From: Cantharellus purpuraceus
Lineage: Eukaryota > Basidiomycota > Agaricomycetes > Cantharellales > Hydnaceae
Assembly: GCA_025174535.1 (NCBI GenBank)
Contig: JALBUN010000023.1
Span: 682,001-746,000, forward strand
Direction of reading: 5' to 3'
DNA length: 64,000 nucleotides
The notes under the pieces were generated by a model. That model had not been told where the DNA came from. It did no database searches and worked only from the letters and a program-made list of their open reading frames with translations. Below are positions 50,462-64,000 of the stretch, piece by piece; position 1 is the first letter of the stretch, and every line of letters starts with the position of its first letter. The translations under genes and the position numbers were made by a program.

Positions 50462-51197
50462 GCGATAGAATTTGGTGGCTGAGTGGCGCAAAGGGTCACG
50501 TGGTTGATTTTCATTTCCACAGCATAATGTGAACACGCTAGCTGTTTTGCGCTCTGCAAGTTGTGTACCTCCAAGATTCAGATCAACTTTCTACGCGTCC
50601 TACATCACTCGTACCCAACTTTCTCAGACGCTCCCCTCAGTCTTTGTTACTTAATTCCAGTTATGAACGCAGAGATGGTGGTAGGGTGCTGCCAGTTGGG
50701 AAACGGATATGGGGGTTAGTAGGTGCCGGGTGTTCTGGTACCCATGTCCGGAGTGTGCGGGGCTTCTATTGGTACGTTGGAGTGCAAGGCTACTGGTTAC
50801 CAGGTGGATATTTTCCACGGTACATGCATTAGTTGTGATCAGTGTGCACCGATACATCATCAGAAGGAAGGGCTGATACCAACACATAGCTCGCTACGTG
50901 AGCTCACTGCCTCCCCCTGGCAAGTCTGTGTATCGGAAGCAATCATCGCTATATTGCGACCGACTGGCGTGACGTTCGGTAAACACACTCATGCCAATGT
51001 TTGATATGTTCTTCAAAAGTTCCCGAATATCATGGTAATGATGTGCCCGAATTGTGGCCTACTCAGTATGCATGACACTGACAGATCTGTAGCAAGATAA
51101 TTAACATCTGATTTGGTCGCAGCCCCACCCATTGTAACCCCATGTCGTGGAGGCGTCAAAACGAGCTAGCTGTGTAGCTGAAGGTATAACAATAATT
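50462..51197. other. Intergenic between the DUF202 gene and ERG1
   Basis: About 740 bp with only short frames lacking family features. It should hold the DUF202 promoter (left) and the ERG1 3' UTR (right). Confidence 0.5.
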
Positions 51198-53015
51198 CTA
51201 CCACCACCGGATCTCAGTCCAGACAAGGGGTCCGAAAACAACACAAGCTGTCCAAAACTAGACAACACACGTCAGTCACCAATTAGTGATGACAGGGTGA
51301 TAGATTTGAGCTCCCATGCCAAGAGGCTGGACGCTCTGACTTACCACGACAACACTCTTCACCATGAGGGCTGGATACTCATCTAGTCTGGGACGCCGCA
51401 CTTCAGCCATTTTGGTATCTTGATCACGGGTAGGGCCTATTGACCGTGGTATCCTCGGATGAGTGAACAGCGTCCAGATTGCATACAGTGCAACAGCGAA
51501 GAAATGGCGTGCGAGCAACACCGGGGAAGGAATGACTCTACCATGAAAAAATATATCAATAACTGTCAACCGCATCGATGCAACAGTAAATACATACCCT
51601 GATAGCAAGGAAACAGGACCATTAATGCACTCTCCCCCAAGCTCAAAGTATTTAAAACAACCTTCCCGAAGTATGGCAAGGTTTTCGTCTGCAAGGAGGG
51701 GATAGGATCATTAGTATTGGCTATGATCAAGAAAGCACCACGGCGTTCAAGGCAAGTATATGCTTACTCACCATTTGCCCCAAAGAGATCGTAGAGTGCA
51801 ATACTGAGAATGTTGATCGTTGAGGATAGTGGCTTCCGCGACCAATGCCATTGCTCGAGCAGCGAAGATATGGAAATTGGATCGGACAGGTCAGGACAAG
51901 AGTGGAGTAGTTGGCTTAGCAGAACAACATCGTTTAATGCTACAGTCATTCCAGCTAAGAATAAGTCAATGAGAAATGTAGCAGTTGAGACTGAATAAAC
52001 TGAAGTACCCACCACCCGTTAGCGGATGCCGCATATTCCACGCATCTCCTACTAGTATGACGCCTTCCTTCGTACGATGACCACCTTGCAGAATGGCAGG
52101 TAGAAAAGAGTTAGGCATCCGCCGTAGCCGGCCCTTCTCAAGAGTATTCTGGAGTGGCGCATGTAAAGAAGAAGGAAGGGCAGGAATGATTTTATGGCGG
52201 ATATGAGACTACGTTCACAGCCAAGTCAATACAAAAGTTGGAGGTATGATAATGTAGGAAGCGGGACACACCTGAAGATCAGACGGCAAGGGCGACTTGA
52301 CATCCATTAATATTCGAGTATCCTTTTGCTCAATCTGGTATAAAAGTGCAGGCCCTGATCCTGGCACAAGCACCACGGTGCCATGTTGCTCGAGGGGAAG
52401 CTTTGCATTCTCGAGTATAGCTCCTATGAAATGGCTTTTGGTCTGTAACCTTTTCGCGGGAAGCCCACCTCGTATGACCTGGTTTCTGAAATTTGAGAAA
52501 CAGCCATCTGCGATAACAACCAGGTCTGCAAGAAAGACGTGTGGTTCCTCGTTATCCGAACGCTTAGCGCGTACACCTAGCACCCTCCCAGTTTGTTTAC
52601 ATTCGACGAGCTCAGTGACTGTTGCTTCGATTACGTCAACGCCTTCTGCTCGCTTCGCCTTCTCTCGGAGAGCCTGAACGAACCGTCCATGGTGAAAGCT
52701 TCTGCCTTCATGTTTCCCGGGATACGGTATCTGCACTGTTCTGCTCTCATACACCACGCAATAACCGCGTACAGGGATAGCGCCAATATTGTCCAGACAT
52801 GAGCGAAGCCCTAGAGAAGCGAGCGCAGATACACCTCCCGGCTGTAGGAGCTCTCCAACAATACGATCAGGTTCGGACAGGGAACGTTCCAAAAGCGCAA
52901 TTTTCAGCGCGTGATGCTTGGCTAGATGGGAGGCAGAAAGCGCGTGGGCTAATGCTGAACCGGCAATACCTGCACCTACAATAACAACATTGTAACATCG
53001 TGCTTCGGCGTTCAT
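51198..53015 (-). CDS. ERG1: Squalene monooxygenase (epoxidase)
   Basis: FAD-dependent ER enzyme that converts squalene to 2,3-oxidosqualene, a rate-controlling step of ergosterol synthesis and the target of allylamines such as terbinafine. Start MNAEARCYNVVIVGAGIAGS includes the GxGxxG dinucleotide fold. Next LLERSLSEPDRIVGELLQPG, FHHGRFVQALREKA, VVIADGCFSNFR, and the second FAD motif VGDAWNMRHPLTGGGMTVAL. C-terminal helices (FFAVALYAIWTLFTHP) are followed by a last exon FWTACVVFGPLVWTEIRWW, which matches the family's tail. A longer upstream reading (to 53435) is antisense to PEX6 exon 1 and is not needed. All cofactor motifs are intact. About 460 residues. Confidence 0.95.
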
Positions 53016-53141
53016 GGTAGAGAACAAAGAGGACGCATTCCCTCCTCGTACGACAGATCTTCCAATGGAGATTATGTAAATGACAGATATGTGATCACGT
53101 GACGAATCTGCAAAGCCTGCTTGCTCTACGCGTCGTGGCTT
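53016..53141. promoter_or_regulatory. Divergent ERG1/PEX6 promoter
   Basis: 126 bp between start codons. It contains ATCACGTGACG (53093-53103), which includes a CACGTG E-box, a bHLH site of the type used by sterol regulators (SREBP-like) and others. I infer joint or competing control of the two genes. Confidence 0.4.
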
Positions 53142-57426
<4,285 letters not shown>

Positions 57427-57572
57427 AGGCAAACGTGCCCTCGATTGATCTTTGATAGTTGTAGTCTAAACGTTAATAACACAGGGAATCGTTTGGGGTG
57501 CGTGTACGTAGACACGGAAAGTTTAAACCAACAGAGTGCAGATAATGTATATGTGATAAAAGCAACCTTAGA

Positions 57573-60257
57573 TTAGAACCATTTGGTAGGGGACAAGCCT
57601 ATTTTCCCTAGTGCACCCTTCAGGCCTCGCGTGATTTGGGTACCTAAAGCACTAGATGCTTTTAATTCAACGGGTTCCCCGATGATGGTGTGCCTAAGTA
57701 AGCGCCATATTTAGTGACTCGATACTACCTGCTAGCAGATAGAAATCACTAACCGCCACTCAGTACGTCCGTTGATGATGACTTCCAACTTGAGCGTTGG
57801 TTTCCGTCTGTCTGTTGTATCAATTTCAAATGCCGACCTTGATTCCCAAATGTCAGATGAAGAATACTCGAGAACGTTCCAAGAATCTCTTGCCATTTGT
57901 AGTTGCCCAGCGGCAAGTACTTGAGCACCTTTTCTTTTGGCACTAGTTCAAGCTCTTGTCGGAAGACCTCCTGACCGGCCTCATACAAGTCTCCTTTCTG
58001 CACCCATTTCTCAACGAGCGCTTTGCTGCGACTTCGTAGTGTCCGAACGATTGGAATGTAAAACCTAATGAAACACAGGATTCAGTCAGACATGCAGTGC
58101 GAGTACAAAAGAGCCAAGAAAATGCGCACATAGAGAAAGGGCTGGTGCTAAACTCTACAACTTTCCCGCCTAGGTACTCGATTGCCGCAAACTCATGTCT
58201 ATCCCCTGACAGAACGAAGACATTAGGGATGGTGCTGAGGACAGTCAGCAGCGCATCGCGTTCATCAAGGTACCCCGCCCACGAATCCACCTGGGCATCG
58301 TGGGTCCAAAGAGACGTGAACGGGACTGATGAGACTATGAACTTAAACGTTGTAGTGGTATTCACCTATAGGCAGGAGGATATCAGTAAAAAGGAGATGA
58401 TTGTGGAAGAACAGCATACACGGTCCAGCCATTCATAAAGCGCAGACAGTTGTTGCTCTCCCAACATGGATGACTTCTCGCCTTCCTGAGTGACTGTGCC
58501 AGACCTATACAGGCGAGTGTCTAGTACAAAGAATGCCACATCACCGTATCTGCGATTGGCTTGTCAAAACATAGATCAGGGAGTACGACGGAAGGCGAAC
58601 CTAAACTCGTAATAATTACCGCCCTTGACAAGCGGGTCAAAATTGGCTTGACCGTTATAAGAAGAGTATGCCGATGCAGCATTCGGAAATGGTTTTGTCG
58701 ATTTATTCGATTGACCAACGAAATTATTTATGATGTCCTGGAGATTCATACTTTAATAATTCATCTTCTTGTAGACGGGATGACTCACATGATCGTCGTA
58801 AATATTGAAAATCGCTAGGAACACTGCCATGAGCTCGATTCGGTATTGGATCGAAGGTTAGGCACTTACGTAGTCGCTCATAAACTTTGCGGAAACTAGG
58901 ACTAGCATAGACTCTCCGATATAGACGTCGATAGGACTCGACATTGTCTCCACCATACGACGGAACGTCCGCATACACGAAGTCCCCTAATAAAAGCATG
59001 AACTCGGTAGCTGCGCTTGGCGGATCTGACAGCAAAACCGGTGCAGATGTTACAGCAGCCAATGACGCTGATGTAGAATCATTGCCTTCAACTTCGCTGG
59101 CAGTGCTCGTGACCTCCAGTGATGCAGATTCTTTATTTGAGATAGTTTTTTCTTTGACAGGCGCCTGAGGAGATGCCTCAGCAGTAGGCTCAAGTGGTTC
59201 AATAGCCGCAGTCGCTGGCTGAATGGACGAAGACCAGATATAGTCAGAAAGCAGATCGAAACCCTTTATGCGGTTCCCCTTAAAAGCCATGTATGGAAAG
59301 TTGGGCATCATGCAACTAGACACGACAAACTTGAATTGATTGCCAGTTGTTAGACGCGGATCCGGGAACGTGCGGAAAGAAATAGGTTCGTCGGGATACG
59401 GCAAATGGGTGGAATTTTTGTATGCAAGGCGATCTACGGCGAGGAAGAGTTTTCAATATTTCGGCTGGAGAGAACAACACGAAAACATACATTGGTAGGT
59501 TGTACTTGGCCACAATCCTCCAATCCTCCCAACGCCAACCCAGTCAGTTTCATTACGAAGAATTATGACTGGTCCATTCTTCCACGCAACTTTTGAATTG
59601 ACACTTCCAGAAGGTGCTTCCCTCCAAACGACTCTGATGACTCCTTGGTCTGCCTCAGGCCACCGTACAACAACTTTCGCCCCATCAGGATCTACAGCAC
59701 CTAATCGGGTAAAGATAAGTGACGTCGCAGGTTCGCGGGTAGGGTGTGTCATAAAATCAATAGTGCACAGCAGGAGTAATGTATTGATAAGTAAAACAAT
59801 GCCACGGAGACTCAAAGAGGAGGTGGGGAGGGAGAACGCCACAGTAGAAAGTGTCCCATGAGGGGGTGGCTGACAGGGCAATCAGCATTTGCCCGATGCC
59901 AATGGGAAGACAAGGTGAAACATACAGGTGACGACACCGCTGGTTTCGTGTCTCCGTTTTGTAGTGAGTCTTTGGCATCATTTCCTTCAGCTGTATCTGT
60001 GTCTGACTTCTCAAGCTTCACAGTCGCGTGGCCTTTGGATGGACCGACAATAGCAGATATCCAGGTTCCAAGATACAAGGCATACAGAACAGGAATAAAT
60101 GTCGTGATCTTTGGAGAGGGAATCTTGAAAGAGCGTAAGGCATGAATAGGAACTTAACATGAAAGACTGAACCCACCACTCTAAGGTAGACCCAAGTGAC
60201 GAATCTGAAGGCATTGCTTGCAAGGGTTTGTGCATTCCAGTATCTCGCAAGACCCAT
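57573..60257 (-). CDS. PhoD-like metallophosphatase, membrane-anchored
   Basis: Predicted calcineurin-like phosphohydrolase of the PhoD family. The N-terminus MGLARYWNAQTLASNAFRFV and the next exon FIPVLYALYLGTWISAIVG look like membrane segments, followed by a Lys/Asp-rich loop and another hydrophobic stretch. Then PDGAKVVVRWPEAD (Ig-like) and FKFVVSSCMMPNFPYMAFKG lead into the metal site motifs LLLGDFVYAD, IYDDHV and FVLDTRLYRSG. Later come FIVSSVPFTSLWTHDAQ and the conserved VLSGDRHEFAAIEY near the end of the catalytic domain. A low-complexity Ser/Ala/Thr insert lies between KGFDLLSDYIW and EFMLLLGDF. The C-terminus is GLSPTKWF. In fungi this family is large and its substrates are unknown. 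It is divergent from GAR1 (170 bp). Confidence 0.85.
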
Positions 60258-60427
60258 CTTGGAGCTTGCTTGGATGAGAACTGACAAGCAAGGAGTTGAC
60301 AAGTCGCCGAGTTGGCTCAGTAGCACCTGTTATCTTGCTGCTAAAGGGTTGTTCTGACACCGGCAAATCGCGGAGCAGGCGCCTAGCTGTAACCCATTTC
60401 AGAAAACTCCTAAGTCTCAATACTTCA

Positions 60428-61266
60428 ATGAGCAGGGGCGGATTCCGTGGAAACACTACAGGTCGTGGCGGTCGTGGCGGAGGAGGTTCATTTGGTATTT
60501 TCACATTCAAGTGCTTCTCATTTGACCTTTTGAACAGGTGGATTTCGTGGAGGGAGAGGTGGATTTCAGCGAGATGCTGGCCCGCCCGACACCGTTCTGG
60601 GTAAGTGACCGTCTTCTCGTCAACCAAGTCCAAACTTTAAGCACTCTGGCAGAAATGGGTTCCTTCATACATGCTGTGGAAGATGAGATGCTATGCTCGT
60701 CGCTGATGACCGACAAGGTCCCATATTTCAACGCCCCAATTTACTTGCAAAACAAATCCATCATAGGAAAGGTGGATGAAATTCTGGGACCGATCAATGA
60801 GGTGTATTTCTCAATAAAAATGGGCGAAGGCATGGTTGCCAGTAGCTTTAGAAAGGGAGACAAGGTTTACATTGGAGGGGATAAGCTACTCCCAATAGAA
60901 CGGTTTCTGCCTAAACCAAAGGTTGCGGGAAAGGGTATGTTTGAGCTATTCAAAAACATGCAGAATACTTGCTAATATGTTACGTGATTACAGTGGCAAG
61001 TAAGAACACGAATTATACGGTATATCTCATTGATACTAATGAGCACTTCAGAACGAGGACGAGGGGCACGCGGGGCACGTGGGGGAGGACGCGGCGGACC
61101 ACCAGGACGTGGTTTCCAACGAGGTGGTGCGCGTGGTGGCCCACGGGGCGGCGGACGAGGCTTTGGAGATTCGAGAGGTCGAGGGGGCTCGCGAGGGGGC
61201 GACCGTGGATGGGGTCGCGGTGGTGGCGGTTTCTCTGGCGGGAGAGGACGTGGGAGAGGTGGATGA
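60428..61266 (+). CDS. GAR1: H/ACA snoRNP protein GAR1
   Basis: Core protein of H/ACA ribonucleoproteins, which pseudouridylate rRNA and act in rRNA processing in the nucleolus. The N-terminal GAR segment ([20 protein letters not shown], then [13 protein letters not shown] split by an intron) is followed by the core: [21 protein letters not shown] reading, [40 protein letters not shown] and [20 protein letters not shown] with RFLPKP. Then a long RGG-rich C-terminus ends GRGRGG. Length and domain order match yeast Gar1. At least four exons. It should be in the nucleolus; RGG tails are substrates of arginine methyltransferases. Confidence 0.95.
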
Positions 61267-62159
61267 TCTTATTGCAGGTCTGCGTCGCTGTATGCGTTCT
61301 CTACTGATTGGGGCTCGGGCTGGGCGTGCCAAATTTATACATTCTGTAACCATAGCGGAGGATGTTTCCTAACTCAGGCCGCCAGTTCGTGGCTTTAAAA
61401 TATCACCAATGCTGAATTGTCCAACCATATTATGTGTTACCAAGCATCACGAGGTAAAGATGTCTTCACGATGTAGCAACACAAAGGCACTAGCTGAAAA
61501 CTTACGTCCTGAAACATAGCATTCTGTGCACGTGCTACTATCCTGGTGATTTTCACTCGCACTAAAGGCCTAGCTTTGAAGTCAAGGAAAAGTTGCGCAC
61601 CATCGGGTTTCAGCCTCTGTTAACTTGGGACCAGGGCAATACAATGACGAGCTCGGGAGAGGTCGCCATCATTCTTAAAGTATTTTATGGGATCCTCATG
61701 GTTGCATGGGCAACCGAGAGTATGGTGCGCGCGGTCCGGTGCCTAGTTCATTGTAAGAGCTGCTCGAGGTGAATGTCGGGACACCTTATCGGGAACGTCA
61801 GGCATTTGGGAGACTAATACTATGAAATGGCATGTCCATGAACAATTTTTCAGTACTTCACGTGCAACAGGTAGAAAAGCACGCATCGCACCATGCTGTG
61901 TGAATTGAACGCTGTCTCAGCATTAAAATACCCTAGCATTGCTTGAAGAAGACCTCGATATTAAGACGTACTCAGAGGTCCTACTATGTCTGTTGGTCAA
62001 TGTGTAAAATGGCTACCGAGTTTAAATCTTGGCAACTTCAAGTCAAGAGGCTAGCGCAGCATTAATTAAGTGGATCAAGTCATCATGCATCACGGTGCTC
62101 AGTACTCAGTGACTAGTGATTAGTGATGATGCAGGTGCACAACGCCTGAGTTAGAATTC
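61267..62159. other. Intergenic between GAR1 and GPI1
   Basis: About 890 bp between two plus-strand genes. No ORF with family features on either strand. Some of it must be the GAR1 3' UTR and the GPI1 promoter. No tRNA-like cloverleaf or box sequence found by eye. Confidence 0.5.
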
Positions 62160-64000
62160 ATGGTAGAAATTTACGCAACGATTTTCTATCCACTCAATCT
62201 ACAACTTGTTGGATATATCTATGGTTGGAAGGTATCGACGAGTACTTGGTGCATTGCTGGAGTCATTCAGTCTGATTCGGTATGTCAGCCATCTATGTCC
62301 TCTATTCGATCGTATGTCTGAATGATGTCCTGGAAATGATTAGCACGAACAAGCTCAGACAATCCTGAAGCAAGCGTCGAAAACTGGTGACTGGAAAAAA
62401 CTCGTTACAACTTCTATGATGCAGCCTGGTTTGCTAGGCCGATGTATCTCTGCAGCAACTTTCCCCAATATCGTCATAGACAGCATGCCTGTCGACAGGT
62501 GCGTTGACACTTAAAACTATATGGACTTTTCAAAATCTTGATTAATTCTAGATGGAGCTTTGTCTTTTATCGCCAACCAGAGCTCAGCCGAATGCGCTTC
62601 TTCTCAGTCGAGCCTCTCGAACTCGACGTGACACTTTTGTCAACCTCTGCTACCAAGGGGGATATGCTCTCGAGGCGTGCACGAATTCTCTGCGGCGCGG
62701 ATTTTTCTAAGCAACGGCGATTCATCGACTCGCCGGCTCCAAGCCTTCCGATTGATCATGTATGACATCCGCTTTGCTCTGAATCACACTAAGGCAATAA
62801 TAGCATGTCCCAGATGAATATCTCTCATGACCTGTCCCAAGTGTTGGAACGAGTTGCCACCGGCCGCCAGAATGTCGCTTCCCGAATGATCTGGACAGAA
62901 ACGCTTTTGAACAGCTACCTCCTGGAGTATTCCTTCATGTATTTCCAACGCTTTGCAGATTTTTGTGTCTTTGTGCTATATGGGATATGTAATTTCCCTG
63001 CCCCTTCATTTCCCTTCGACAAGACACGACTAAAGGATCTTTCGGCTTCCAGTGAGTCAAATATTTTCCCAGGCAGATGGCCAAAATTAAAGATACCTCG
63101 CAGTACAACAGATCGATGTTCGATTGGAACAAGCAGTTTTCCTTCCCCACCAATTTCGCGTCCTCCACCGTCGCAATCAAAGTAATGCAGCTTACTTTTC
63201 TGCGCATTATATCAGGTGCGCCGATGGAACTTCTTTTAATGCCAACCCATTCTGACAGTGTCAATCAGCTTCTACAACTGCATCTGGCTTGTCCTCAACG
63301 ATGCAATCGTTGGGGCAGCTTTCGGAACGTTTCTGTTTGAGAATAGCGTTCCACTAGGAGTTCTGCTCCACAATTACGCCGCAGTACATCGATTTTCTTT
63401 CGCCCTCCATCTATGTGATAGCTGACACTTGAAACTAAAGTGGCTCACAGTTGTGCTTGTCCGGGATGCTCTTGTTTGGTTGGATAACTGGCCAGCCGGC
63501 TTGAAGCTCAATACGGAACTGAGTCGTTTCTTGTGTCTCTGTTTCATGTCGTTAACCGATATCTGGGGAAGTGAGTGCATGCCCATACTAACAGTTTCTC
63601 TCGTGAGGATAGTTGTTTATAGAAAATTTCACAGCGGGCTTAGATCTTTTGGCCCCGTACTTCCCTGTCATGCTGAGAATCATAGGCCTCATGGGGCGAC
63701 TAGGAATGACAATGATCTTATCGTTGCTCTCGGACCTCCTGAGTATCTTCACCGGTCATCTGTACATGTCCTATTTAATTGCCACAGTCGTATTCAGTGG
63801 CCAGTTGAGTGTAGCGCACTCCCTTTGGAATCTCTTTCGTGGTAAGACTCCTAGATATTACACTTGTCTTTCGTTTTCAGCCCTAAATCCACGACAGGGA
63901 AGCGACACAATATACTACGAAATCGTACCGATTCGTGGGACTACGACATTGACCAACTTCTCCTTGGCACCATCCTTTTCACCCTGGTTACATTCTTATT
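62160..64000 (+). CDS. GPI1: GPI-GlcNAc transferase subunit GPI1/PIG-Q, 3' truncated by the window edge
   Basis: Subunit of the ER complex that adds GlcNAc to phosphatidylinositol, the first step of GPI anchor synthesis. Start MVEIYATIFYPLNLQLVGYI, then YGWKVSTSTWCIAGVIQSDS, and RWSFVFYRQPELSRMRFFSV. Hydrophobic segments include AIVGAAFGTFLFENSVPLGV and MTMILSLLSDLLSIFTGHLY. The hallmark GPI1 region is here: SDLLSIFTGHLYMSYLIATV, QLSVAHSLWNLFRGK and, across an intron, KRHNILRNRTDSWDYDIDQL followed by LGTILFTLVTFL at the very end. These match the family (LFRGKKxNxLRxRxDS..YDxDQLLLGT.LFT). The rest lies beyond 64000. Some middle exon borders between 63050 and 63660 are approximate. Confidence 0.9.

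Overview
The window looks like nuclear DNA of a mushroom-type basidiomycete (Agaricomycetes-like). The genes are packed tightly, almost all are split by many introns of about 45-75 nt with CTGAC/CTAAC-like branch points, and the gene set is fungal: Kex2, Erg1, Pex6, a CreC-type WD protein, a Zn2Cys6 regulator, a Kre9/Knh1-type GPI protein, and a DNMT1-type cytosine methyltransferase with an RFD domain. I see no rRNA, tRNA, CRISPR or intact mobile element. Coordinates below are the span from start codon to stop codon. Internal exon borders were read by eye from splice signals and family motifs.

Layout: a 5'-truncated ECM15/UPF0045 gene (1-525); a DNMT1-like methyltransferase and MCM7 head to head (1.4-9.5 kb); KEX2, a POT1-like telomere protein and TAP42 on the minus strand (9.6-17.5 kb); YPT6/Rab6 (+); a possible RNase H-fold protein (-) and an APC15-like protein (+); methylenetetrahydrofolate reductase (-); a CreC/WDR20-like WD protein (-) and branched-chain 2-oxoacid dehydrogenase E1-beta (+) with only 54 bp between start codons; an unknown small protein (+); YJU2 (-) and NUP37 (+); a Zn2Cys6 transcription factor (-); cytosolic glutamyl-tRNA synthetase GUS1 (-) and 2-isopropylmalate synthase LEU4 (+); a SAP-domain/TKL-like kinase (-); a 1.76-kb gap; a Kre9/Knh1-like GPI protein (+); a Costars-domain protein (+); a DUF202 membrane protein (-); squalene epoxidase ERG1 (-) and PEX6 (+); a PhoD-like phosphatase (-) and GAR1 (+); and a GPI1/PIG-Q gene that runs off the right edge.

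Most genes sit in divergent pairs that share promoters of about 50-170 bp, and the middle of the window (about 28.8-42.4 kb) is clearly richer in G+C than the flanks. These are mainly housekeeping genes: replication and maintenance methylation (DNMT1/MCM7), telomere capping (POT1), splicing (YJU2), snoRNP (GAR1), nuclear pore (NUP37), secretion (KEX2, YPT6), leucine synthesis (LEU4) and branched-chain breakdown (E1-beta), and peroxisome import (PEX6).

The most unusual points are: LEU4 with two tandem copies of its allosteric C-terminal domain, two adjacent GC-AG introns, and a decayed copy of its own 3' end just downstream; a SAP-kinase in which the invariant beta-3 lysine is alanine; a 5-nt micro-exon in the ECM15-like gene; and a POT1 gene that seems to carry an extra N-terminal region of about 380 codons.
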